Positions 7,875 to 16,270 are shown, numbered from the stretch's first letter. The stretch is DNA of 31,709 nt from Roseburia sp. (GCA_019411365.1 DXQT01000027.1:1-31709), one strand, 5' to 3'. Numbers and translations: made by a program. The notes: a model not told the origin generated them from the letters alone.

Positions 7875-8675
7875 ATGGCTATTTTAGACAAATTTTCACT
7901 GGAAGGAAAAATTGCTCTCGTCACAGGAGCATCCTATGGTATCGGTTTTGCGATCGCAACTGCTTATGCAGAAGCCGGCGCAACAATTGTTTTCAATGAT
8001 ATCAAACAGGAGCTGGTAGACAAGGGACTTGCAGCTTATGAGGAAAAAGGAATCAAAGCACACGGTTATGTCTGCGATGTAACAGATGAGGAGCAGGTAA
8101 ATGAACTCATTGCAAAAATTGAGAAGGAAGTCGGTGTGATCGACATTCTTGTGAACAATGCCGGAATCATCAAACGTATTCCAATGTGTGAGATGAAAGC
8201 ATCTGAATTCAGACAGGTCATTGATGTGGATCTGAATGCTCCGTTTATTGTATCCAAAGCAGTGATTCCATCCATGATCAAAAAAGGACATGGAAAAATT
8301 ATCAACATCTGCTCTATGATGTCAGAACTTGGCCGTGAGACAGTATCTGCATACGCAGCTGCAAAGGGCGGTTTGAAAATGCTTACAAAAAATATCGCAT
8401 CTGAGTATGGCGAATACAACATCCAGTGTAACGGTATCGGACCTGGTTACATTGCAACACCTCAGACGGCTCCACTGCGTGAGATCCAGCTGGATGGAAG
8501 CAGACATCCGTTTGACCAGTTTATTATTGCAAAGACTCCTGCAGCGAGATGGGGACAGGCAGAGGATCTGCAGGGACCGGCAGTTTTCCTGGCTTCTGAC
8601 GCATCTGATTTTATGAATGGTCATGTTGTATATGTCGATGGCGGAATTCTTGCCTACATTGGTAAACAGCCATAA
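7875..8675 (+). CDS. kduD: 2-dehydro-3-deoxy-D-gluconate 5-dehydrogenase (KduD/DhuD-type SDR)
   Basis: This is a 266-residue classical short-chain dehydrogenase. Visible features are TGASYGIG (17-24, Rossmann cofactor loop), NNAG near 93, the catalytic Ser region NICSMM near 146 and YAAAK near 160. In this pathway it reduces 2,5-diketo-3-deoxygluconate, made by KduI or DhuI, to KDG. The frame is open upstream to 7752, but those codons overlap uxaA; ATG 7875 has a GAGGGGA ribosome site and begins the conserved domain, so I use it. It is the last gene before the leader of the binding-protein gene. SDR sequence alone does not fix the substrate; the context does. Confidence 0.9.
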   Translation: MAILDKFSLEGKIALVTGASYGIGFAIATAYAEAGATIVFNDIKQELVDKGLAAYEEKGIKAHGYVCDVTDEEQVNELIAKIEKEVGVIDILVNNAGIIKRIPMCEMKASEFRQVIDVDLNAPFIVSKAVIPSMIKKGHGKIINICSMMSELGRETVSAYAAAKGGLKMLTKNIASEYGEYNIQCNGIGPGYIATPQTAPLREIQLDGSRHPFDQFIIAKTPAARWGQAEDLQGPAVFLASDASDFMNGHVVYVDGGILAYIGKQP

Positions 8676-8708
8676 AAGCATATTTTCTGGTCAATTCTGC
8701 GCGTTATT

Positions 8709-8757
8709 AAAATGCACAAAAAAATGAAAAAAATATGAAAAAAGTAGTGCATTTTTT
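8709..8757 (+). terminator. Weak terminator-like stem after kduD
   Basis: AAAATGCAC (8709-8717) pairs with GTGCATTTT (8747-8755), and the T tract runs to 8757. The 29-nt loop is A-rich and unusually long, so termination is likely partial at best. The right arm sits where the -35 of the next promoter should be. Confidence 0.35.
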
Positions 8758-8766
8758 AAAAGACTA

Positions 8767-8795
8767 TGCTATAATACAAAATGTAAGCACTTACA
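8767..8795 (+). promoter_or_regulatory. Promoter and LacI-type operator of the ABC binding-protein gene
   Basis: TGCTATAAT (8767-8775) is an exact extended -10. The -35 position (GTGCAT) is weak. TGTAAGCACTTACA (8782-8795) is a 14-bp palindrome, broken only at the centre, lying at the expected start site. The run ACAAAATGTAA is shared with the uxaB promoter, so the transporter gene is probably repressed by the same LacI-family protein. Confidence 0.68.
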
Positions 8796-8801
8796 TAATA
8801 G

Positions 8802-8849
8802 CGATATGACAAAGAAACAAACTGGGAAGGAAAAAGAATTGTCATATCG
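8802..8849 (+). promoter_or_regulatory. 5'-leader stem-loop of the binding-protein mRNA
   Basis: CGATATGACAA (8802-8812) and TTGTCATATCG (8839-8849) form a perfect 11-bp stem with a 26-nt purine-rich loop, near the 5' end of the predicted transcript. The real ribosome site (AAAGGAG) and the ATG at 8880 lie downstream and stay free. A role in mRNA stability or regulation is inference. Confidence 0.5.
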
Positions 8850-8879
8850 ACTAATATAAGAATAAAGGAGAAGAAAACT

Positions 8880-10259
8880 ATGAAAAAGGAATTTATGAAA
8901 CGAGTAATGGCAGCTGGAATGGTAGCAGCTATGGCCCTTACAACAGTAGCCTGTGGGGGTTCAGCAGACAACAGTGCAAGCACAGACAAAGCAGAGGCAC
9001 CAGCCGAGGATGCAGCACCTGCAACAGAAGCAGCAGCTGCCGAAGATGATGGCTCTTATGATGAATGTACATTAACAATTTCCTGGTGGGGTGGTGATTC
9101 AAGACATACAGCTACACAGGCAGCAGTTGACGCATTTATGAAAGCGTATCCAGGAATCACAGTTGAAACAACCTATTCCGCATGGGATGGATGGGAAGAG
9201 AAAATGGCAACTGCTTTTGCAGCAGGAACCGCACAGGATGTAAACCAGATCAACTGGAACTGGATCACACAGTATGATTCTGATGGAACAACATTCTTAA
9301 ACTTAAATGACTATGCAAGCGTAATCGATCTTTCACAGGTAGATGAGAAATATCTTTCCATGTGTGAAGCATCTGACGGATCTTTAGCAGGACTTCCAAT
9401 TTCCATGACAGGTAGAATTTTCTACTGGGACAAAACAACATTTGATGAAGTTGGATGCGAGATTCCTACAACACTTGCTGCATTAAAAGACTGTGGAGAG
9501 AAATTCAAAGCTTACGGTGATGACTATTATCCATTAGCTTTAGGCGAATACGACAGAATGATCCTTATGGTTTACTATCTTGAATCCGTATATGGAACAG
9601 ACTGGGTAACAGGAGATACATTAAACTATACAAAAGATCAGATCGTAGAAGGTCTTGAGTTCATTCAGTCTTTAGAGGATGCACATGTAATTCCTTCTAT
9701 CGCAACAATCGCCGGTGACGGAGCAGCTTCTCTTGACCAGAACCAGAACTGGATCGATGGACATTATGCAGGTATCTTCGAGTGGGATTCTTCTGCAAGC
9801 AAATTCGGTGCAGCATTAGAAGAAGGACGTGAACTTGTTGTTGGTGACTATTTAACAGACCTTGGTGATAACAAAGGTGGTTATGCTAAAGTTTCCATGT
9901 GCTGGGCAATCAACGCACAGACCGCTCATCCAAAGGAAGCAGCTATGCTTGTAAATTACCTTGCAAACAATGAAGAAGCAGCACAGATCTTAGCTTCTGA
10001 AAGAGGTATCCCGGTTTCTAAATCTGCTCTTACAGCAGCAAATGATGCCGGATTATTAAATGAGACAGTTGTAGAAGCAAACGGAAAAGTTCTTGCATGG
10101 GTAAGCAACAGCCTGGATCCATACTTTGAGGATTCCCAGTTAAAAGGTTCTGATGGTGTTTACTATGATGCAATGGCAGGATTAAGCTATGGTGATTACA
10201 CAGCTGATGAAGCAGCAGATGTATTGATCGATGGTATTACAGGAGTTATTGCACAGTAA
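8880..10259 (+). CDS. ABC transporter sugar-binding lipoprotein (family 1 extracellular solute-binding protein)
   Basis: This 459-residue protein has a lipoprotein signal peptide: a basic N terminus, a hydrophobic stretch, then the lipobox TVAC with Cys25 as the lipidated residue. An Ala/Glu-rich linker follows to about residue 55. The mature part begins with TISWWGGDSRH, typical of family 1 solute-binding proteins. It should sit outside the membrane and hand oligosaccharides to the two permeases encoded at 11152-12957. Oligogalacturonide or another pectin fragment is the likely ligand, from context only. Its promoter carries the LacI-type operator, and a hairpin just after the stop may keep its mRNA more abundant than the permease message. 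The start has an AAAGGAG ribosome site. Confidence 0.93.
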   Translation: MKKEFMKRVMAAGMVAAMALTTVACGGSADNSASTDKAEAPAEDAAPATEAAAAEDDGSYDECTLTISWWGGDSRHTATQAAVDAFMKAYPGITVETTYSAWDGWEEKMATAFAAGTAQDVNQINWNWITQYDSDGTTFLNLNDYASVIDLSQVDEKYLSMCEASDGSLAGLPISMTGRIFYWDKTTFDEVGCEIPTTLAALKDCGEKFKAYGDDYYPLALGEYDRMILMVYYLESVYGTDWVTGDTLNYTKDQIVEGLEFIQSLEDAHVIPSIATIAGDGAASLDQNQNWIDGHYAGIFEWDSSASKFGAALEEGRELVVGDYLTDLGDNKGGYAKVSMCWAINAQTAHPKEAAMLVNYLANNEEAAQILASERGIPVSKSALTAANDAGLLNETVVEANGKVLAWVSNSLDPYFEDSQLKGSDGVYYDAMAGLSYGDYTADEAADVLIDGITGVIAQ

Positions 10260-10283
10260 TTAAAAGAGATATAGATTCTTCTG

Positions 10284-10313
10284 GGGCTGCTGCAAAGACA
10301 GCAGCCCTGTTTT
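10284..10313 (+). terminator. Attenuating terminator between binding-protein and downstream genes
   Basis: GGGCTGCTG (10284-10292) pairs perfectly with CAGCAGCCC (10299-10307) around a 6-nt loop, followed by TGTTTT. The stem is strong but the T tract is short, so partial read-through into the permease genes is plausible. Confidence 0.65.
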
Positions 10314-10328
10314 AAAAATGGTGTTAAT

Positions 10329-11126
10329 ATGGATTTTGATAAAACGATCGGTGTATATCTGGAAAATACCGAATGGAAGGGAAGAACAGATATCGGCTGC
10401 CTGTTAAATGGGTGCAGACAGATGTATGCAGCCACACAGGATGAAAGGTATCAGAAGTTTATTCTGCAATATGTAGAAAAAATGTCAGAGGAATGGGAGA
10501 ACGCCTTTTCAAAGACAGATGTGACAAAGAAAATAAACGCCGGATCTGCATGGATTTTTGCATATGAAAAGACCGGTGAGGAGAAGTACAAAGAGTATAT
10601 TGAAAGAATGAAAGACGATCTGATGGGATTGTCAAGGACTGCAGAAGGCAGCCTGTGTGAAGAAGGGGATCATAAAAAGCTCATGACAGGACAGCATTTG
10701 TATGAAGTGCTTCCGTTTTACATGGAATATGAGACCAGATACCATAATAAGGCAGGATACAATGATATTGTAAACCAGCTTACAGAGATGAGAAGTGGGA
10801 AAGACGCAATCTGGTATGTGATGGCTCTGATCGATGTATTGGATCACATGAGTATAGAGATATTTGAACATTACAAATCTCTGCAGGAGATTTTTAAAAA
10901 GACCATCAAGTGCATTCCACTGGGTGGAGATGCAAAGATGCAGAAAGTATGCATGGGATATGCAATTTTAAAGGCATGCAATATAGGGATATTAAATCCT
11001 GAAAAGTATTTGGAAACAGGACGAACACTTATTGATGGTGCAATAGATGAACCATTTGATCAAAAGGATGATGTGTCTATGGGTATCATGATGATGGCAT
11101 ATGCACAGTTTATCCGGGTTATGTAA
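10329..11126 (+). CDS. Short GH105-like (unsaturated galacturonyl hydrolase-like) protein
   Basis: This 265-residue cytoplasmic protein resembles the (alpha/alpha)6-barrel GH88/GH105 family, which removes the unsaturated uronate from oligogalacturonides or rhamnogalacturonan fragments. Family-like stretches are NAGSAWIFAYEKTGEEKY (about 75-92) and VCMGYAILKACNIG (about 207-220). It is about 80-100 residues shorter than typical members (about 345-375). At the site where active enzymes carry a W-x-D-x-L motif it reads TGQHLYEVLPF, with no aspartate. It may be catalytically divergent, or a binding or regulatory relative. It sits between the binding-protein and permease genes. ATG 10329 follows a short TGGTG-containing leader without a strong ribosome site, so the start is less certain. 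Family membership is moderately sure; activity is not. Confidence 0.6.
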   Translation: MDFDKTIGVYLENTEWKGRTDIGCLLNGCRQMYAATQDERYQKFILQYVEKMSEEWENAFSKTDVTKKINAGSAWIFAYEKTGEEKYKEYIERMKDDLMGLSRTAEGSLCEEGDHKKLMTGQHLYEVLPFYMEYETRYHNKAGYNDIVNQLTEMRSGKDAIWYVMALIDVLDHMSIEIFEHYKSLQEIFKKTIKCIPLGGDAKMQKVCMGYAILKACNIGILNPEKYLETGRTLIDGAIDEPFDQKDDVSMGIMMMAYAQFIRVM

Positions 11127-11151
11127 TCACAGTTAACAGGAGGTATGAGAG

Positions 11152-12093
11152 GTGGCTAAGAAAACAACTGCGGGGGCAGGTAAAATACCACAGAAAAAAA
11201 AGTCATTCAAAGATGTCTGTAAAGAGAATATAGGATTTTTCTTTATTCTTCCATGGCTATTCGGATTTTTGGCATTCAAATTTTATCCGATGGCATCATC
11301 TTTATTCTATAGTTTTACAGATTATAACCTGTTCAAGGGATTCCATGAAATTGGAACACTCCAGAACTATATTGATGTATTCACAACAAGAAAGATCGTG
11401 ACGGCATTAAAGGTAACATTTAAATATGCATTTATCACAGTTCCATTAAAGTTAGTATTTGCGTTATTTATTGCCTACATTTTGAACTTTAAGATCAAAG
11501 GTGTCAATTTCTTCCGTACGGCATATTATATTCCATCTATTTTAGGTGGTTCAGTAGCAATCGCAGTATTATGGAAAGCAGTATTCCGTGATGACGGTTT
11601 GTTAAACACATTCATGGGATTCTTCGGAATCACAGGACCAAGCTGGCTGAGTGATCCAAAATATTCCCTGATCGTTATCTGCTTACTTCGTGTATGGCAG
11701 TTCGGTTCAGCAATGGTGATCTTCCTTGCTGCTTTAAAAGGAGTACCACAGGATCTTTACGAGGCAGCAGCTATAGATGGAGCGGGTAAATGGCGTCAGT
11801 TCTTTTCTGTAACAGTACCAATCATTACACCGGTTATTTTCTATAACCTTGTAACACAGCTCTGTCAGGCATTCCAGGAGTTCAACGGACCATATATCAT
11901 CACAAAAGGTGGACCAAGAAACTCTACAACATTGGTATCACTGCTGATTTATAACAGCGCATTCCAGCAGTATGACATGGGTATGGCAAGTGCAATGGCA
12001 TGGGTATTATTCGTGATCTTAATGATCTTTACGATCATTGCATTCTTAAGTCAGAAATACTGGGTATTCTATTCAGATGAGGAGGGTAAATAA
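11152..12093 (+). CDS. ABC sugar transporter permease (MalF/UgpA/LplB-like)
   Basis: This 313-residue inner-membrane protein has about six membrane segments (first at roughly residues 24-45). The cytoplasmic loop EAAAIDGAGKWRQFFSVTVP (about residues 203-222) is the EAA motif that docks the ATPase. It forms a heterodimer with the next gene's product and works with the lipoprotein at 8880. Translation begins at GTG 11152 after AGGAGG. It is joined to the second permease without a gap: TAA at 12091-12093 abuts ATG at 12094, suggesting translational coupling. No ATPase gene is nearby, so a shared MsmK-type ATPase is likely. Confidence 0.93.
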   Translation: MAKKTTAGAGKIPQKKKSFKDVCKENIGFFFILPWLFGFLAFKFYPMASSLFYSFTDYNLFKGFHEIGTLQNYIDVFTTRKIVTALKVTFKYAFITVPLKLVFALFIAYILNFKIKGVNFFRTAYYIPSILGGSVAIAVLWKAVFRDDGLLNTFMGFFGITGPSWLSDPKYSLIVICLLRVWQFGSAMVIFLAALKGVPQDLYEAAAIDGAGKWRQFFSVTVPIITPVIFYNLVTQLCQAFQEFNGPYIITKGGPRNSTTLVSLLIYNSAFQQYDMGMASAMAWVLFVILMIFTIIAFLSQKYWVFYSDEEGK

Positions 12094-12957
12094 ATGGCTG
12101 CTGAGAGCAAGACAAAACATATCATTAATTTGATTTTAAGATATACCGTCCTGATCCTGGTTGGATTTGTAATGGTTTACCCTTTACTTTGGATGGTTGG
12201 AGCAACTTTTAAATCCAACGCAGAGATTTTCTCAAGTATCGGACTTTTTACCGCACATCCGAGCTTAGATGGATATAAAGCAGCAATGCAGAATTATGGT
12301 GGTACGATCAACGTATGGAAAGCGATGCTTAACACATTCTCCTATGTAATACCAAAAGTTGTATTCACCATGATCTCAGCTACAATCACTGCATATGGTT
12401 TTGGGCGTTTTGAATTTAAGGGAAGAGGATTTCTGTTTGCGGTTATGATGGCAACCTTATTCCTTCCACAGGTAGTATTAAATGTTCCACAGTTTATCCT
12501 GTTTTCCAAATTAGGATGGGTTGATTCCAAATTGTATCTCCCGATCATTGTTCCTACTTTGTTTGCGACAGATACATACTTCGTGTTCATGTTAGTACAG
12601 TTCCTGCGCAACGTACCAAAAGAGCTGGATGAAGCTGCCAAAATTGACGGATGTAACTCCGTACAGACATTGATCAAAGTCATCGTTCCGATGTTGTCTC
12701 CGGCGATCACATCCTGTGCATTATTCCAGTTTATGTGGTCATCCAATGACTTTATGGGACCTTTGCTTTATGTAAATACTCCTGCAAAATATCCACTTGC
12801 TATTTTCGTAAAAATGTCGATGGATGCAGATGCAGGATTCCAGTGGAACCGAATTTTAGCATTATCACTGATCTCCATCATTCCTTCCCTGATCGTATTC
12901 TTTATGGCTCAGGACAAATTCGTAGATGGTATTTCAGCCGGTGGTGTAAAAGGTTAA
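12094..12957 (+). CDS. ABC sugar transporter permease (MalG/UgpE-like)
   Basis: This 287-residue partner permease has the usual six-segment layout. Its N-terminal segment is YTVLILVGFVMVYPLLWMVG (about residues 13-32). The EAA loop appears as DEAAKIDGCNSVQTLIKVIV (about residues 179-198). The start codon directly follows the stop of the first permease. It would form the channel for pectin-derived oligosaccharides delivered by the upstream lipoprotein. A hairpin with a T tract lies 15 bp past the stop, so the transport block probably ends here for many transcripts. Confidence 0.93.
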   Translation: MAAESKTKHIINLILRYTVLILVGFVMVYPLLWMVGATFKSNAEIFSSIGLFTAHPSLDGYKAAMQNYGGTINVWKAMLNTFSYVIPKVVFTMISATITAYGFGRFEFKGRGFLFAVMMATLFLPQVVLNVPQFILFSKLGWVDSKLYLPIIVPTLFATDTYFVFMLVQFLRNVPKELDEAAKIDGCNSVQTLIKVIVPMLSPAITSCALFQFMWSSNDFMGPLLYVNTPAKYPLAIFVKMSMDADAGFQWNRILALSLISIIPSLIVFFMAQDKFVDGISAGGVKG

Positions 12958-12971
12958 ATTAAGGTATAATA

Positions 12972-13004
12972 AAAGGGTGGCAGCATTTGCAGCCATCCTT
13001 TTTT
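12972..13004 (+). terminator. Rho-independent terminator after the permease genes
   Basis: AAAGGGTGGC (12972-12981) pairs with GCCATCCTTT (12992-13001) with one G-T wobble. The 10-nt loop can itself form a small GC pair, and a six-T tract ends at 13004. It separates the transporter genes from the GH28 gene. Confidence 0.78.
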
Positions 13005-13046
13005 CTAACAGAAAAAGTACTGAGGAAATAATAGAAAAGAATAAAG

Positions 13047-14618
13047 ATGAGGATTGCAAAGATGCAGATAAGTCTTGTGATGAAAACCGCACGGAGTGCG
13101 ACCTTTTTGTTAGATGATGGTGGAATATATCACACAAAAAAAGAATATAAAATCCTTTTAAATAATAAGGAGATAAAGACGACAGATACCGTTGTGACAT
13201 CTGTGTTTGATTTAAAGCCGGATACAGATTATGAGATAAAAGTTACTCATGCAGAGGAAGTAGTCGCAGCCGCAGAGTTTACGACGGATTATGAATATGT
13301 CACGTTGGATGTGAAAAAGTTCGGCGCTAAAGGAGATGGAATATCGGATGATACCGGTTTCATTCAGGCGGCGATCATGGCATGTCCGCCAAAGAGCCGT
13401 GTCCTGATCCCAAAGGGCGTTTATAGGATCACAAGTATCTTTTTAAAGAGTGGTTTGAACCTGGAGATTGCCAAAGGTGCTGAGTTAAAGGCAGAGACAG
13501 ACCGTGACCGTTTTGCAAAATTTCCGGGACTCATTGAAAGTTATGATGAGATGGAGGAATATAACCTTGGAACATGGGAGGGAAATCCACTTCCGATGTT
13601 CGCAGGAATTATCACAGGGATCGGCGTAAGGGATATCAATCTCTATGGAGAGGGCAGTATCAATGGCTGTGCAAACCACGAGAACTGGTGGAAGAATGAG
13701 AAAGTGATGGTGGGTGCATTCCGTCCAAGAATGCTGTTTTTAAATCACTGTGAAAATGTAAATGTGCAGGGACTGTATTTCCATGACAGCCCGGCGTGGG
13801 TGATCCATCCGTATTTCAGTGATCAGTTGAGATTCTGTGACCTTCTGGTGGAGAATCCAAAACAGTCTCCAAACACAGACGGATTAGACCCGGAATCCTG
13901 CAAAAATGTAGAGATCTTAGGTGTGCATTTTTCGCTTGGAGATGACTGCATTGCGGTGAAATCAGGAAAAATCTATATGGGACGGAAGTACAAAACACCG
14001 GCGGAGAACACACACATCTGCCATTGCCTTATGGAAAACGGACATGGAGCGGTCACAGTGGGAAGCGAGATTGGAGCCGGTGTGAAAAACATGCTGGTGG
14101 AAAAATGCTGCTTTTCACACACAGACCGTGGACTCCGCATCAAGACAAGACGGGGCAGGGGCAAAGATTCGGTGCTGGACGGAATCACATTCCGGGATAT
14201 TGAAATGGATCATGTGATGACACCGTTTACCGCCAATGCATTTTATTTCTGCGATCCGGATGGAAGAACTGAGTATGTGCAGTCGAGAGCGTGCTATCCG
14301 GTGGATGAGCGGACACCGGAAATGCGGAAATTCTGCTTTGAAAATATTAAGGCAGAGAATTGTCATGTCGCAGCGGCTTATTTTGATGGACTGCCGGAGA
14401 GCAAGATTGAGAGCATTACCATGAAGAATGTAGAGATTTCTTTTGCGAAAGAGGCAAAGACGGGTGTTCCAATCATGTCAAACGGCGTGGAACCATGCAG
14501 TAAAAAAGGTATTTATGTACACAATGTGGAAAAATTGGTTTTAGATCACGTGCAGGTGACTGGGGCAGACGGAGCGCCGGTGGAAGCAGTTGATGTGGAT
14601 GAAATGATACAGAAATAA
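13047..14618 (+). CDS. GH28 polygalacturonase-type glycoside hydrolase, intracellular
   Basis: This 523-residue GH28 protein has an N-terminal fibronectin-III-like domain (about residues 10-85) and a right-handed beta-helix (about 90-510). The GH28 active-site signatures are intact: NTDGLDPESC (about 277, Asp), GDDCIAVKSG (about 298, Asp-Asp), GHGAVTVGSE (about 332, His) and RGLRIKTRRGRG (about 361-372, Arg-Lys). There is no signal peptide, so it probably acts in the cytoplasm as an exo-acting enzyme on imported oligogalacturonides and feeds galacturonate to UxaC. ATG 13047 has no good ribosome site; an in-frame ATG at 13062 with GAGG about 9 bases upstream may be the true start. It follows a terminator with no clear promoter of its own, so read-through or a missed promoter supplies its mRNA. 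Confidence 0.93.
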   Translation: MRIAKMQISLVMKTARSATFLLDDGGIYHTKKEYKILLNNKEIKTTDTVVTSVFDLKPDTDYEIKVTHAEEVVAAAEFTTDYEYVTLDVKKFGAKGDGISDDTGFIQAAIMACPPKSRVLIPKGVYRITSIFLKSGLNLEIAKGAELKAETDRDRFAKFPGLIESYDEMEEYNLGTWEGNPLPMFAGIITGIGVRDINLYGEGSINGCANHENWWKNEKVMVGAFRPRMLFLNHCENVNVQGLYFHDSPAWVIHPYFSDQLRFCDLLVENPKQSPNTDGLDPESCKNVEILGVHFSLGDDCIAVKSGKIYMGRKYKTPAENTHICHCLMENGHGAVTVGSEIGAGVKNMLVEKCCFSHTDRGLRIKTRRGRGKDSVLDGITFRDIEMDHVMTPFTANAFYFCDPDGRTEYVQSRACYPVDERTPEMRKFCFENIKAENCHVAAAYFDGLPESKIESITMKNVEISFAKEAKTGVPIMSNGVEPCSKKGIYVHNVEKLVLDHVQVTGADGAPVEAVDVDEMIQK

Positions 14619-14658
14619 AAGAAGGATAAATGTTTGAAAAATCAGAGAGGAAGAGGAT

Positions 14659-15504
14659 ATGCAGATAGGAATCCGTTTACATGATACAAAAAAAGGGACA
14701 TTGGAAGAACGTGTGGCGATCGCAGAGGAACAGGGATTTTCCTGTGCGCATCTTGCTTTGAAAAAAGTAATCTCGGAGTACTCTGTGGCAGACAGTGCGC
14801 TGACACCCGGTTTTTCGTGTTATCTGAAAAACCTTTTTGCGGCACATCATTTGGATATTGCGGTACTTGGATGCTATTTGAATCTTGCGACACCGGATCA
14901 GGCAGTTTTGGAAAAGAACGTACACCGCTATATGGCGCATATCCGTATGGCATCGCTTCTGGGAGCCGGTGTTGTGGGAACTGAGACAGGTGCTGTGAAT
15001 GAATCTTACAGTTTTGAGGAACGGAATCACTCGGAAGAGGCATTGGATATTTTTATCAAAAATGTCAGACCGGTCGTGCAGTATGCGGAAAAAATGGGTG
15101 TGATCTTAGCAATTGAACCGGTGTATAAGCATATTGTATGCAATCCGAAGAGAGCAAGAAAAGTGCTGGATGAAATTGGCTCTCCGAATCTGCAGATTAT
15201 TTTTGATCCAGTCAATCTTTTGGACATCAGTAATTACAAAGAGCGCGAATCCATTATCGCGGAGGCGATTGAGGTGCTTGGGGAGGATATCGCAGTGATC
15301 CATATCAAAGATTTTATCGTAAAAGATGGAGCACTGGTTTCGGTGGCTGCGGGAACCGGGGAGATGGATTATACGCAGATTATTCGTTTTATCAAAGAGA
15401 AAAAGCCTTATATCCATACAACTTTAGAAAATACGACGCCGGAAAATGCAGTGCAGGCAAAAGCGTATATTCAGAAGCTGTATGACACTTGTCAGATAAA
15501 ATAA
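14659..15504 (+). CDS. Sugar phosphate isomerase/epimerase-family TIM-barrel protein
   Basis: This 281-residue protein of the xylose-isomerase-like TIM-barrel (AP endonuclease 2) superfamily has metal-site-like features: an IEPV strand (about residue 152), an IIFDPVNLLD segment (about 181-190) and HIKDF (about 215). Such proteins isomerise or epimerise sugars, inositols and keto-acids, and the substrate cannot be read from sequence. It starts at ATG 14659 after GAGGAAGAGG, 40 bp beyond the GH28 gene, and precedes the YesL-like gene. The context suggests a role in a minor uronate or pectin side-chain sugar. Confidence 0.8.
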   Translation: MQIGIRLHDTKKGTLEERVAIAEEQGFSCAHLALKKVISEYSVADSALTPGFSCYLKNLFAAHHLDIAVLGCYLNLATPDQAVLEKNVHRYMAHIRMASLLGAGVVGTETGAVNESYSFEERNHSEEALDIFIKNVRPVVQYAEKMGVILAIEPVYKHIVCNPKRARKVLDEIGSPNLQIIFDPVNLLDISNYKERESIIAEAIEVLGEDIAVIHIKDFIVKDGALVSVAAGTGEMDYTQIIRFIKEKKPYIHTTLENTTPENAVQAKAYIQKLYDTCQIK

Positions 15505-15552
15505 ATGCGTGTAGACTAATAGAAGAAAAGTCTGGAAAGGTACGTTTTAATT

Positions 15553-16179
15553 ATGTGGAATCGAATTTTTGATGTGGATAATGCTGTTTTTCGTGCAATC
15601 GATACGATTGGAAAGATTTTTATTCTCAATTTATACTGGGTGATCTGTTCACTGCCGATTTTTACGATTGGCGCATCGACGAGCGCATTGCTTTATGCGA
15701 GCATGAAATTGCATGATAAGGAGGGGTATGTCACCTCTAATTTCTTTTCATCCTTTAAAGAAAATTATAAACAGGCAACGGAAATCTGGTTAATCTATCT
15801 TGTAATTGGAATTCTCTTAGGATTTGATTTTATGATGGGGAATCAGGCAAAAGATACACTTGGTGTGTGTATGCAGGGTGCGGCAATGATCCTTGCTATT
15901 CCGTATTTTTTATCACTGCTTTATGTGTTTGGTGTCCAGTCAAGATTCGTGAATCCGGTGAAAGATACGATCCGTTATTCCTTTTTTATGGCACTGCGCA
16001 ATATGAAGTGTACCATTCAGATGGCAATTTTGATGATTTTACTCGTCTGGGCAAATACGACGGTACTGCTTGTTAATTTCTTAACATTAGTCTATGGCTT
16101 CGGACTGATGGGATACTTCTTTGCAGCTTATTATAAGAAGGCATTTGGTAAATATCTGAATCCGGAAGAAAATTCATAA
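15553..16179 (+). CDS. YesL-family (DUF624) membrane protein
   Basis: This 208-residue integral membrane protein has about five hydrophobic segments (for example around residues 20-45, 75-95, 105-125 and 155-195). The opening FDVDNAVFRAIDTIGKIFIL and the short polar C terminus fit the YesL/DUF624 family, named after a B. subtilis gene in a rhamnogalacturonan locus. Its function is unknown; YesL-like genes commonly accompany carbohydrate ABC transporters in Firmicutes, which matches this location at the end of the pectin locus. It starts at ATG 15553 with GGAAAGG upstream. No clear terminator separates it from the enolase gene 83 bp downstream. Confidence 0.8.
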   Translation: MWNRIFDVDNAVFRAIDTIGKIFILNLYWVICSLPIFTIGASTSALLYASMKLHDKEGYVTSNFFSSFKENYKQATEIWLIYLVIGILLGFDFMMGNQAKDTLGVCMQGAAMILAIPYFLSLLYVFGVQSRFVNPVKDTIRYSFFMALRNMKCTIQMAILMILLVWANTTVLLVNFLTLVYGFGLMGYFFAAYYKKAFGKYLNPEENS

Positions 16180-16218
16180 AACAGATGCATCAGAAAAATT
16201 ACATAATATGAAACAGCA

Positions 16219-16270
16219 AAAGACATACTATTCCAAAAAGCAGTTCAAGCAAGGAGGAAAGTATGTCTTT
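16219..16270 (+). promoter_or_regulatory. Hairpin covering the enolase ribosome site and start codon
   Basis: AAAGACATACT (16219-16229) is an exact inverted copy of AGTATGTCTTT (16260-16270). The right arm contains the ATG (16263-16265). The AAGGAGG ribosome site (16251-16257) sits in the 30-nt loop. If formed, the stem would pair the start codon and could reduce initiation. Confidence 0.5.
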
